The notes below the pieces were generated by a model. It had not been told where the DNA came from. It made no database searches and worked only from the letters and a program-made list of their open reading frames with translations. Both the position numbers and the translations under genes were made by a program. This document shows positions 39,511-51,200 of a DNA stretch of 64,000 nt, one piece after another; positions within the stretch are counted from its first letter, which is position 1, and every line of letters begins with the position of its first letter. The stretch is from the NCBI RefSeq assembly GCF_033115175.1, contig NC_084832.1, positions 12,761,342 through 12,825,341 on the forward strand, read 5' to 3'. Origin of the DNA: Lepus europaeus. Its lineage: Eukaryota > Chordata > Mammalia > Lagomorpha > Leporidae.

Positions 39511-40978
39511 ATGGAGCCCCCTTTGAGCAAGAGGAACCCGCCAGCGCTGAGGTTAGCGGATTTGGCAACGGCTCAGGCCCAGCCGCTTCAGAACATGACA
39601 GTCTTCCCGGCGCTGGTCCGCGCGCCCGCCCACTCCCAACGCCGCGCCGCCGCGCACCTCCGCCCGCTGGACCTGGGCGCTGACCCCGGCGTGGCCGCCA
39701 CTCCGCTCGGACCTGAGCACATGGCCCAGACGAGCGCGCTGGGCCTCGGCCCTTCCGCCCAGGCGCTCCCGGTGCAGCCTGAAGCTCCGGCGGCCGTCGC
39801 CCGCTCAGCAGCCTCGATCCCGCACCCCGGCCGCGGGGGCAGCAGTGGCGCGCAGCTCTCCGCGCCCCCGCCCCCAGCCCCTCCTCTTCCTCCCTCCCCG
39901 TCGCCCCCTCCCCCTTCCCCTCCCCCGCCTCCTCCTCCTCCTCCTCCTCCTCCTGCCCTCTCGGGCTACACCACCACCAACAGTGGCGGCGGCGGCAGCA
40001 GCGGCAAAGGCCACAGCAGGGACTTCGTCCTCCGGAGGGACCTTTCCGCCACGGCCCCCGCGGCGGCCATGCACGGGGCCCCGCTCGGAGGGGAGCAGCG
40101 GTCCGGCACCAGCTCCCCCCAGCACCCGGCCCCGCCTCCCCACTCGGCCGGCATGTTCATCTCGGCCAGCGGCACCTACGCGGGCCCGGAAGGCGGCGGC
40201 GGCGGCCCGGCGCTTTTCCCCGCGCTGCACGACGCGCCGGGGGCCCCCGGTGGCCACCCACACCCACTCAACGGCCAGATGCGTCTTGGGCTGGCGGCGG
40301 CGGCGGCGGCGGCCGCGGCAGCCGAGCTGTACGGCCGCGCCGAGCCACCTTTCGCGCCGCGCTCGGGGGACGCGCACTACGGGGCGGTGGCGGCCGCGGC
40401 CGCCGCGGCCCTGCACGGCTACGGAGCCGTGAACTTAAACCTGAACCTGGCGGCGGCCGCGGCCGCGGCGGCGGCCGGGACTGGGCCCCACCTGCAGCAC
40501 CACGCGCCGCCCCCGGCGCCTCCGCCGCCGCCGGCGTCCGCGCAGCACCCGCACCAGCACCACCCCCACCTCCCAGGGGCAGCCGGGGCCTTCCTGCGCT
40601 ACATGCGGCAGCCAATCAAGCAGGAACTCATCTGCAAGTGGATCGACCCGGACGAGCTGGCCGGGCCGCCGCCGCCGCCGCCGCCACCGCCACCGCCCCC
40701 GGCCGGCGGCGCCAAGCCCTGCTCCAAAACTTTCGGCACCATGCACGAGCTGGTGAACCACGTCACGGTGGAGCACGTGGGAGGCCCCGAGCAGAGCAGC
40801 CACGTCTGCTTCTGGGAGGACTGTCCGCGCGAGGGCAAGCCGTTCAAGGCCAAATACAAGCTCATCAACCACATCCGCGTGCACACCGGCGAGAAGCCCT
40901 TCCCCTGCCCCTTCCCGGGCTGCGGCAAGGTCTTCGCGCGCTCCGAGAACCTCAAGATCCACAAGCGCACTCATACAG
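39511..40978 (+). CDS. ZIC5: ZIC5 coding exon 1
   Basis: The exon is 1468 nt: residues 1-489 and the first base of Gly490, holding fingers 1-3. The donor is CATACAG|GTGGGT. The frame is also open upstream to 39448, without an ATG. It contains a coding CCT/CCC polyproline run at about 39887-39957 and several GCG/GCC alanine tracts. Confidence 0.93.
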
Positions 40979-43891
40979 GTGGGTGTCTGTCCCCGGCCGC
41001 GCCGCCGCCTCCTGCGCCGCCGCCGCCGCCTCCTGCGCCGCCGCCGCCGCCGCCTCTGCCGCTGCTTCTCCTGCTGCTCGCCTTAATTTTTCCCTCCTTC
41101 TGCTGCTGCTCTTCGCATACGTATAACCCGGACATGTGACTTCTTTTTTTTTCTCTCCCCCCCCCCTTTTTTTTCTATGAATAAGTAATTCGATAGCACA
41201 CACAGGCCCCGCGCTGGGTTCCCACACGGCGGAGTCTCCAGCGCGCCCGCAGCCCCTCCACCCGGGACCGGCCACGCGCTCCAGCCGCCGCCGCCGCCGC
41301 CCCGGAGCAGAAGCAGCAGCAGTCGGAGCAGGAAGGCGCCCAGGACGGTCGGCAGCCCCCACCCGCCCGGCCCCGGGAAGTCGGGGAGGGCGACAGGGAA
41401 GGGGGGCCGGGGTCGCCCGGGCCGCGCCTCGGTCGTTGCGCGGAGAGCAGCGGGCGTGGGATTTGCCGGTGCCTCCGGCGCGGGGTGCGTAAGGGTCCCC
41501 CCCCTCCGCTCACACACACTCGACGCGGACACCCCACTCCTGCGACCACCGGCCTTGCACAGGCTCACACGTGCCCAGGAGGGGCTGGGTCTGGAGGACT
41601 CGGCGGCTGCCCTGTTGAGGATCGTTCCAGGAGGAGGAGGAGGAGGCCTTGCGCGCCCTGGGGCTTGCCGGGGGTGGGGGTGGGGGAACCCGGCGCCACG
41701 GGGAGCCACGGACGCCGAGCCCCGCTTTTAGGGGGCGTCCCGGCCGTGGCGTGGGGGCTGCGGGCCGCCGGCCGCCGCGGGCTGAAGCGCCGAGGGGCGC
41801 GGGCGGGATTTATAGGACAGACCATATTATTCCTCAGAGGACGCTTAAGCCACCGGAGTTTACGTTCCGTAATCGCTCGGCTGATTTATCGGCGCGGCGG
41901 CGGGCAGGGGCTCTGCGGCAGCAGCCCCCCAGCGCAGGGCCGCGGCGACGCCTCGCAGGCCTCCCTGTGGGACCGCGCAGGCCGGGAGCCCGAGGTGGCC
42001 CGGAAGCCGCGGCTTGGGTTTGGTTTCTGATGGCGAATCCGTGCGCCTTGAAGGAAGCGTCGCACGAGGCCGGGCCTTCCCCCGGGTCCTGGGTTGCCGG
42101 CCTCTGGTTCCACCCCCGGCAGACGGCTGCTCTCGTGCGTGGGCCCCGGGGGAGGGAGGCCGGCGGCTCGGGCTTGGCCTCGGACCCGTGCCTGGTGCTT
42201 CTGTCGGTCCCTGGGGCCGTCCCAGGCTACCACGCAGCTCTCGCCTTTGCAGGTTCTCCGAGGGTCCCGCGTCCTGACCCACGTGCCTCAGGCCGGCTCG
42301 GGCAGGACCCGGGAGTTGTCCACAGTAGCTTCCCGTCCTTTGGCATCGCCACCTGGGCCTTCACGCTCTGTAAACTGTAATTCTGTCGGAATCAAATGTA
42401 CACACTGGGCTCGCTCTCCCTGGAATGTGCTCCCTGCCCCTAGGCCGCCTGAACGAGGGACGGTCCACCTCCCTGTCCTTTTTTCTCCAACTTTCTCCCT
42501 ACACCTCTCCCTTACCCCTAATTTTCTTTCTTTCCTCTTTGTATGCCTCTGCTGGGTCTGGTTGCTTGTGTTTCTCTGTAGGAACAAGCAACGTTCACCA
42601 CACTGACTTCACAATCCGTGTTAGGTTGTACAGAGCAATATTAAAGGATATTACACGTTTGTGTAGGGTGCAAAAGTAAAACCGCTTAAGCTTCCATGTT
42701 GAACAAGGATTGACCGTTAAAGGAGGGCTGTGTTAATTGAGTACTACCTCTAAGGAATTGTAATACAGAACTCAGTACAAATGCTGTGGTAAAATGGGAT
42801 TAACTTTGTTGTACCTCATATTCAGAGAAGTTTTAAAGCTTGCGATTACCGTTGTGGTTTCTGTTTTCCTCTCTATAAGAGGCATATTTGGAAAATGTCT
42901 AGTTTCATTTTTAGGCACAGTTTCCCTGTAAGGAAAGTCACATTCCAGGCATCTGAGCACTTTCAGATGTGCTAATAACATATCCTGGCATTGAAGCCGT
43001 CCGTCATTGGTAAAATACTGAAAAAACAAACTACATTGAACTATTTGTGTGGAAGGAATGGGAAATTCGCCACAGAGGTTTGTGTATACTGAGCTGAAGC
43101 TTAATATTTTCAGTTTAAACAAAAAGTTATCCAAAGCAAAAATACCCTAACAAGTGTGTTATCAAAGTAAGCTGATGAAATGTGGAGAAATTCAGCTTTA
43201 TTAAATCATCTGAATGGAAGGAAATATTGTAAGATCGGTATGGGATGACTTGTTGAGTTATGAACGCAAATAGATCAGGTTCCTAGACACCAAGATGAGA
43301 GGGGAAGTCCAGTTACACCGTTTCCTGCTTTCTTTTTTGCTATTTAACCCCAAGGTGTGGTTTGGCTGAATTTTTGAGTTGTCTTACGCAGCCGGTGGAC
43401 TTCCTGGCCTTGTGTTTAAAGGCATTGGTTGGTTAGACCAACTGGCAGGAGTGATGCCCCAGTGGAGAAAGCTGATAGAATTAGTTGATTTAACAGCATC
43501 AGGTAAAGAAAGGGTAGGTTCTGGCGGAGGCTTGTGGTCTTTATTGCTGTCGGTTCCGGTTCTGTTCCCTGTGCTCTTAATTGCCCTCCAGGTTGTGGGG
43601 AGAGCCAGAGGAGCAGAGAGGCTAGCAGCTTGTTCACTGCCCAGCCGACTTTGTAAAAATCCAGTGAGGGGACTGTGTGTTTCACAGGTGCCTTCATTTC
43701 CAGAGAGAGCTGTTTAGTTTTGCCTGTTCCTCTCCCAACGCCGCAGTCTCTCCTACTGCCCCTCTCCACCAATGAAATCCCTCAAACAAAATGCCCTTAT
43801 TAAAATTCTCCCGCATCCTCAGTTCACTTTCAATTTAGCTTGTGTTGATTTGCATTTCTCTTAAATTCCTACACCATCCAGTGGCTTTGGA

Positions 43892-43923
<32 letters not shown>

Positions 43924-44752
43924 CAGGATTTATCTTGACAAGGGGATCTCATTGCATTTTTAAGCATACCCATCTGGGGCATAAGTGTATATGTGTGCAG
44001 TGTGTGGAGGGGTGTGTGCAGTCCTAGGTGGGTTCAGTGTAACATCTCTCCCTGACCCATGTGGTTCTGCAGGGGCTGTCATCAGGCCCCTCCCAAGGTC
44101 ACATCCAAGCAAAGCCTTCAGGCCGGGGGACTCAGGCTCAAGTCTCCTTATCCTTTGGATCCTGGAACACAGACTTCAAGAATAGAAATTGGGCTGGGAG
44201 CTGGTGTGTGGGAGAACGTGAAAATGTATGCCCACTTCTGCTCCAAGACTTCTCTCACGTGAGAGGGCTCTGGAAGGCCATTGTTAACCTTTCCTGTGTT
44301 TTCTTGCAGGAGAAAAGCCTTTCAAATGTGAATTTGATGGCTGCGACCGGAAGTTTGCCAACAGCAGCGATAGAAAGAAACACTCCCACGTGCACACCAG
44401 CGACAAGCCCTACTACTGCAAGATTCGAGGTTGTGATAAATCCTACACTCACCCCAGCTCCCTGCGGAAGCACATGAAGATCCACTGCAAGTCCCCGCCA
44501 CCTTCCCCGGGAGCCCTTGGCTACTCTGCGGTGGGGACTCCAGTGGGTGCCCCCTTGTCCCCTGTGCTGGACCCAGCCAGGAGCCGCTCCAGCACTCTGT
44601 CCCCTCAGGTGACCAACCTCAATGAGTGGTATGTTTGCCAGGCCAGCGGGGCCCCCACCCACCTCCACACACCTTCCAGCAACGGCACCACCTCCGAGTC
44701 TGAAGACGAGGAAATGTATGGGAACCCTGAAGTTGTGCGGACGATACATTAG
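39511..44752 (+). CDS. ZIC5: ZIC5, five-finger C2H2 transcription factor (2 coding exons)
   Basis: Coding exons are 39511-40978 and 44310-44752, joined in phase 1, giving 636 residues ([18 protein letters not shown] to EVVRTIH). The N-terminal half is rich in Pro and Ala and carries a degenerate ZOC motif ([12 protein letters not shown]). It leads into [17 protein letters not shown] and five fingers: C375/C404/H417/H422, C433/C438/H454/H458, C466/C471/H484/H488, C496/C501/H514/H518 and C526/C531/H544/H548. Finger 1 has a Pro-rich loop of 28 residues between its cysteines, against 14 in ZIC2; this loop and the C-terminal VRTIH identify ZIC5. The tail repeats the NEWYV motif and ends in an acidic SESEDEE stretch. 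ZIC5 acts in the nucleus in neural crest and neural tube development (family knowledge). The ATG at 39511 is chosen because upstream ATGs (39438, 39488) are out of frame and soon stop. Confidence 0.95.
40979..44309 (+). other. ZIC5: ZIC5 intron 1
   Basis: This 3331 bp intron has a GTGGGT donor and a TTTTCTTGCAG acceptor. It interrupts the THTGEKPF linker between fingers 3 and 4, the same place as ZIC2 intron 1, which supports descent from a common ZIC gene. The first kilobase is CpG-rich. 42400-43900 is AT-rich unique sequence with a poly-T run near 43895-43923. No transposon was recognised. Confidence 0.9.
44310..44752 (+). CDS. ZIC5: ZIC5 coding exon 2
   Basis: The exon has 443 coding nt: the rest of Gly490, fingers 4 and 5, a Ser/Pro-rich segment, NLNEWYV and the acidic tail, with TAG at 44750-44752. 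Finger 5 is not split, unlike in ZIC2. Confidence 0.95.
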
Positions 44753-47100
44753 AGTTTATTATTCTGATCAATGATAAGTGAGATAATAACAGGGAGTCCT
44801 TGGACCATATCCTAACCTGAGACAATGCTGAGCCTGAGACCGGGTCTAATTAGCCCTATTTATTCACTAGGAAACCCTATGGTGTTTGTACATTTAATTA
44901 ATTTAATTAAGACATTTGGGCTTTTTGTTTTTTCTCCTTCTTAAAAAACAAACAGAAAAACAACCAAGCTGGACTTGTACATTGCAGGGGGACAGGGCTG
45001 GGGGCAAACTGTACCAAGGAAGATGGAGAGATTAATCGAGATACACACTGCCGATGCTATATGTCTGTCTGTCTACCTATATATGTATGTGTAAAGGAGG
45101 AGAAAACAAGCATTAAGTTAGAACTTAACACAGCCACCAGGCCCTCTTGTGTTTCCCAGGGTGCCTCTAGAATGCCTTTGACACTACCACGTAGGCTGCT
45201 TTTGAGCCTCCTCGTTGGGCCCTAATTCTGCAAAGGCCTCTTGATTGTAAAACACACACTTGCTGCATTGCCAACAGATCCTGGACTGTGCCTGTGTCCA
45301 GAAATATTTGTAAAAGCCCTTTCAGTTCTAATATTTATGATTTTTTTTTAAATGTCCACTTTTTTTTTTTTTTAACCAATCTCATTCTAGTGTGATATTT
45401 TTATACGGGATTATTTGTTCAGTACCCTACTTGTGTGACTTCAGAAAATGCGGCAACCTGGTATCTCTTCATCTGTTGTTACTGTGATTGTTGAAGCAAA
45501 AGTGGAGAGAAAAAAAGCTGCTGCCATAGACCACCTGTGAAACTGTGATATTTTATAAAACAAGAAATCCAAGTGCTTTCTTTTTCCTCTATGGTGGGGT
45601 GTTTTTTGTTTTTTTTGTTTTTGTTTTTAAATCTGAAATCTCAGATGCTGCCTCCTTACTATGTCCAAACTTCTTGTGTAATAAAGAGATTTCTTTTCGA
45701 TCAAAACTTTGGGATGCCGACATTCACAGCGAGGTCTGAGGAGATGTGATGATGGCATCGTGCCTATGTTTTTGAAAAGCTGTTTCAAAAACAGGCCAAC
45801 TACTCTTTTATACTGTTGTATCAACATTTTTAAAGTCTTTATTTTTCAATGCCTAAAGCTGCATTTTCTTCACCTGAACACTGAGCACACAGAAGTCTAC
45901 TCCATTTGAAAATGACAGTGTGTGAAGTGTAGGATTTACATGAAAAGGGGAGGGGGATTGTTATACATATTAAAATTTTTAAAAGGTTTATAGTTACCAG
46001 CAAACACTGATGAATGTGTGACCTTTGCCAGATCTGTCAAGGGAGAATCAGAAAGGTCAAGGACCTAGGACAATAACTCGTAGTCAATTTATTTTCGGTT
46101 GGTACAACACATCTCCTGTGCAAAATGTAGTCCATCAGAAGCATCATACAAATATACTAAAGAGCACTAATTTACCCTCAGAGACCCTGAAGACACCCCC
46201 TCCCCCAGGGTTTGTAGAAATTTGTTTTGTGTGCTGTGAGTGGTTGATGTAGTCTTGTCATTGTTAATAACTTGTATGTGAACACTTTTATTTGTGCAGT
46301 TGAATTAATTTATTTTTAGACATCATCTTTTTTTTTTTCCTGGAAGAGTTCAAAACACACCAAAGAATTATATTATACATTTTGGTGAAAGATTGTCATT
46401 TATGATCCATGATTTATTTAAACAAAACAAAAAGAGGAAAGAAAATGGAAAGATATATTTTTAAGCTTACTTGAATGAACAGCGTAATGTGAAAACCAAG
46501 TCTCTTCCTGCATGTCTTTTTTGCATTGTGTTGAACAAGATGATATATATATATATATATATAATATAGAGTCCATAGATCTGTTGCTAGTACAGAGCAT
46601 GGTGCTGTCATTTGGAAAGCCTCCCAATGTTGTCTTCAGATTGTAACAGTGATGATGAAACATGCAGACCCTCCTTTAATGCAGAAAAGGACCATAAAAC
46701 TTGAATATAAAGTCATTCTACATTTCTAAAGTTTATTTGCTGTTTGTATTACTCAATTTCAAAGCCCTTTCAAATAGAAAAGATAAGGTATGGATGGGGG
46801 GGGGATAATTTATTGTAAACTTATTCGGACAAAATATTCCTGATGTATAATGAGTTGTTTTATTTATACAACTTTTTCGATGGTAGTTTGCACTATTCTT
46901 TATTATGCTACAGGTTTATTTATTATGAAACAAAGGAATATGTATTTTATGTATTTTGCCATGCATAGGTTAACTCTTTGCCACAGATTTATTGGTTGCT
47001 GATACACCTGAAATAAAAACTTCAAATGTGTACCTCCAATAGAAAGAAAACAAGAATGATTATGAAGTGACAAATCTAATAAAGGTATTCTTCCTATGTA
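44753..47100 (+). other. ZIC5: ZIC5 3' UTR (extent inferred)
   Basis: AT-rich sequence follows the ZIC5 stop, with AATAAA at 45680-45685, 47012-47017 and 47078-47083. Use of the distal signals would give a 3' UTR of about 2.3 kb. U-rich runs near 45340-45375 and 45595-45630 and an (AT)n at about 46541-46566 lie inside it. There is no repeat insertion. The end point needs RNA evidence. Confidence 0.5.
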
Positions 47101-49250
47101 TTGCTCATGTCCTGCCTGATGGCATAGCTCTGTCATTGCTAAGATGGGGAACATCAGGCTGTCTTCCCTTGATCTCTTGATTTCTTAGCTTCTCCACAAG
47201 CAATACTATATTTTTACAGCTTGGTTTAATTTGCCAGTTTAATCTAGAAAATACAAGATCTTTATGAAGGCAAATCCCTTGCAGGTTGAATTTATGGTAG
47301 CGTACACTTTTGGGGTTACTGTATTCACTTGTTAAAATTAATATGCTTAGTGACAGTGATTCTCATCAGCGAAAAGCTAAAAAGTGCATTTTAGCCTTTC
47401 TTTGGTGCCTAGCCAGTAAAGTAAAAAGAAAAGATGGAAGGACAGTGAGAGACTTCCAGACACAGAAAGTGAAAGAAAAAACTGAGGTGGGCAGTGAATG
47501 AAATTGAGTGGTGGGAATCAAATTCCTCTAATATCAGGTATGGGAGGATCACAATACGATTTTAATGTGCTTTTTATTTTTAAGTTGAGTGGATAGAAAT
47601 AACAAGCTCAGCATTTTGAGGCAAATGTTGAAGAAACACCAGTCTTTGAAGACAACAAAAGTAGTTTAATGTATTTGGCTACGCACATGAACAAGCCTGC
47701 AGGTTTGCATGTTTTAATATTAGGTGATACAAAACTGATAAAGGGCAAATAGTTAAAAACAATTGGCAGCGACGTCAATAAGCATTTCTCCCAAAGGTTA
47801 TAATGGCTTTGAAAAGTCAGGATTGCTAAATGTAGTCAAGGTGAAACAGGTTGCAAAGAGTGGTTTTAAGCCAGATGACAATGACCAGCACACGAAGGAG
47901 AAAAACACTCCTAAATGAGGCCTCCAGTCAATGGGGAAACTTACAGCTCTCTAATGAAGTTTCTTGTGAAAAGGAGGGTGACACAAAGCCACCAGGACAT
48001 GAATCATTCATGGGAAATATAAAAGATAAAAGATATGTGACAATGAGCAGACCCTTGTATAGAGTGTATAAAACAAGTTTCCCCTTCTTATTTTCTGCTT
48101 TAAAACGCACCATCTCCCACTCCCAGCGTTCTCTGTCCAGTCTATAGAGTTAAAATTGACCACTGCTCGTCCTGCGCCACTTCAAAGTAATTTAGCCCAG
48201 AACGGAAGGCTTGGCGCTTGGACGCTCTTCATGGTGTGTTAAGATTTCTATGGCAATTGGCAAGCAAGACGTTCCCATCTGAATATGTCTCAAAGAAAGC
48301 CACTTACTGACACTAAGTTGGCTATCATCAAAGACTTCATCTTCCCTAGGCAAAACGCAGCCTGGCAAACACTGTTTAAATCATCCACTTTTGTTTTCCA
48401 GACTAGGAAAATCTTGAGACACGTGGTTATTTGTAAGTTATGTGTGCAGGTACATACATATATAATATATATATTATATACAATATGAAACTAATGCTCC
48501 TAAAATCTAAAAAATTTAGAGCTTGAGGGTTGAAATTGCATTCTCTGAAGGAGCTGCAGTTGGCTACACACGTGTCACAGCACTGGACACAGGGAAAGAG
48601 AAGGCCCAATTCTGCATACGTATTTGCACTGCAGTGTCAGGAACCAATATCTTGCCATTTTGTGGAAGTTTGGGAGTCCACCGTGGTCTATCCATCCATC
48701 CAACCCATCTATCACCTCTATGTATGAGACAGAAGATTTTGGCCACCAGCATTTTTCTGATTCCCAGTTTGGTTCGGAAACACAGCTCTGTGCGGAGAGG
48801 GCATGGGGCACACTCTGGTTTCTCAAAGTGATGGCCTCCAGTCTGAGGAGAAGGCAAAAGGAGCCTTTGTTTCACTTCCTAACACTCAGCCTGTGCCATC
48901 CTTGTTTGCCCGTGCACCTGCAGGGTGCCCAGGCAGGCGAGCATGGCAACCTTGCAAGGCCTGTATGGATGGTGAAGGAGGCGCACAGTGGAAGCACCCT
49001 GAGGCTACCTGCCAAAGCTCACAGAGCTCCTACCAACCCAGCACCCGTGCCTGTGCACTCCTGGATGCACATTCGCGCACAAGGCTGGTGCCTAAGCAGG
49101 CCGGACAGTCACAGGCCTGTGCGTTGAAATTCAGAGTGCTGCTTTCTGGGTCCAGTGTCACAAATGCTATGGCAGTGGGCAAGGCCAGGAGTGAGGCTAG
49201 ACCCTCATATGAAGATACGGCTGCAATGACCTTTACTTCCATGCTAAGTT
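47101..49250. other. Unique non-coding sequence downstream of ZIC5
   Basis: No gene, SINE or LINE was recognised. 47640-47830 is motif-dense and listed separately. 48475-48510 holds a short TA-rich run. Confidence 0.45.
47640..47830. promoter_or_regulatory. Candidate conserved element
   Basis: This AT-rich unique block has TTTGCATG, AACAATTGG and a CRE-like GACGTCA at 47771-47777. It sits about 0.6 kb past the likely end of ZIC5. Function is inferred. Confidence 0.25.
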
Positions 49251-49273
49251 AGCTCAATTTTCACCTCTTCAGA

Positions 49274-49295
49274 AACACACACACACACACACACT

Positions 49296-49334
<39 letters not shown>
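49274..49334 (+). repeat. (CA)n(TA)n microsatellite
   Basis: A run of CA dinucleotides passes through CTCACA into a long TA run. Confidence 0.93.
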
Positions 49335-49337
<3 letters not shown>

Positions 49338-49819
49338 CTTTTTAATTCATTCCCCCTTAGAACCTCATAGCTCGAGAGAAAGGAGGGAGAAAGCATGGAG
49401 AGGAGAGAGCCGAGTAGGGGTAGAGGGTGGGTGATGTCAGAAGGGTGGGGGGCACTGGGGCAGGGGCGCCCCCGCCCCAATTCCTCTTCCTTCTCTCCCC
49501 ACCTAAGCACTTTTATTTGCAGAGCGATTGTTCTTTGTTTATTTAATACAAGTACTGTGTGAATGGTGAAAAATAAACACGATGAAAAATAACCAAACAG
49601 ATGATTCCTCCGAGTGAAAAAGCCCGGACTTCATAAAAGTGCGACGCAGTCACTGCTGAATGAGAAACCCTTTGAAGTGGAACTTATTATAGGAGGAATA
49701 CTTTGGGGTTGCCTTAACGACGCCGCTGAATCGAACGCGCTCGCCTTTGTCAGCGATTTGTTCTCCTTTGCTCGGGTGCCGGGAGAAATTACTTACATGG
49801 GCTGCCTTAACATGCAGCC

Positions 49820-51200
49820 TGCGAATCCGTAACTTTGCAGCTCAGACTTGCAGACGCCACTCGGCAGCGGACAAAGAGAAGTCAGGGGGGGAAACGCACC
49901 AACCTTTCACGCCCAGTCCCCGGGGATGGGGGGAGCGCACGGGCGTGCTGGGGGCGGCCGGTAAGAAGTTGTATTACAACCGGGCCCCCTCGCCCCGGGC
50001 TCCCCGCCCCCACCCTGGAGCCAGGCCTCGGGCGGTCGCGGGGAGCACGGGTGCGGGAGGCTCCGGCTCCCCCGGGGTCCTCCAGCGCGGGGCGCTCTCG
50101 GGCGCGCAGGCCGGGCGCAGGACTTTCCCAGCGATCCGGGCCATATTTAATAAGGGTCGTTTATCACCGAGGCGCCTGGAAGGGTCGCCTCCAGCCCTGC
50201 GCCCATTAGAAAGGCGGAGGTGACATTTAGACTCCGTTTTCAAGGATCGCGGGGGGACCGCATTGAAAAGGCGACTCGTTTGTCTTAGGAGCCTGGACAC
50301 AACCCCCTTCTCGCTCCTTTTGACCACATGGCATAACTCAAAAACAATAGTTCAAAAGTGAAATGGCATCGTGGTGTTCACTCGGAGACAGGCCCCCATC
50401 CAGCACGAGAGAAAGGCGGTAGTCCTCAAGACAATGTCCTTTTTGTGTCGGCTCTGTCGCGAGGATTGTGTTGTTTGCTTTGGAGGCTGCGCCTGTTAGA
50501 TTTCCCTCAAAGTGCCTGTGTTAAACAAGAGTTATAAGTCATCCAAAACAACAAACATTTTGATTTTCTTTGCCTAAAGGGCTTTTCCCTGGCTATGGGC
50601 ACCGTGAAAAAATAATGTTCTTCCTGAGAAAGGAACACCAGTAGTAGCATTACAAGCGGGCGCATTAAATATTGAATGACACGGGGAAAAAGAACTTGTC
50701 GAGGGGCACTCAGCCTTAAAGTCTTTCTTCAACTTTGTCCTCGGTGGCTGCCGGACTATTTAAGATGGTATTAATTAAGGCGGCTTCGGATGCCGCCGAG
50801 CCGGCCGGCCCCTGGGCCGCGCTCGGTCAATGGGCCTGTGTCCCCGCGCTGCGCTCACGCGTTGGCTGCGCCCAGTGCAAATGTCACTTCTCATTTGCAG
50901 GCTGGCGAGAAGGGCCCATCCCGCAGGAAGGGCAGCGGGGATGCCGTCAGCAGCAGGCGTTAAAGGAATACGAGGGACTGGGGAGAGGGGAGGCGAGACG
51001 GGAACAAAATGCGAACAGCTGCCCGGGCGGGGGAGGAGAGTGCGCCCGCGCGCCACGCTGCGGGCACGTTTCCGAGAGCGCCGCACGGCAGGCAAGGCCC
51101 ACGCGGGACCCGCTGGGCTTGAACGCCCCACCCGCTTCCGACGTCCCTGAGTGGGGGAAAAGGAACCCCCCCAAGCACCACAGCCCTGGAAACATTCCTG
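49820..51200. other. CpG islands downstream of ZIC5
   Basis: Two CpG-dense stretches (about 49860-50300 and 50780-51160) flank an AT-rich block. Overlapping ORFs on both strands have no recognisable domain and fit GC-rich non-coding DNA. Confidence 0.45.
50330..50790. promoter_or_regulatory. Candidate conserved enhancer
   Basis: Unique AT-balanced sequence between two CpG islands, with AACAACAAACATTTTG and a TTAATTAA homeodomain-type site at 50771-50778. Function is inferred. Confidence 0.3.

Larger units (their letters stand above)
38920..41950. promoter_or_regulatory. ZIC5: CpG island over the ZIC5 promoter, exon 1 and intron start
   Basis: Dense CpG begins just after the (GGA)n tract, covers the promoter and all of coding exon 1, and continues about 1 kb into the intron. 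Within it lies a more AT-balanced promoter window, 39240-39440, with four CCAAT boxes and a TATATA. Confidence 0.7.

Noticed and set aside
43850-44300. An extra ZIC5 exon before exon 2
   Set aside because: The exon 1 donor and the 44310 acceptor join in frame to the known protein; frames in this stretch have no homology.
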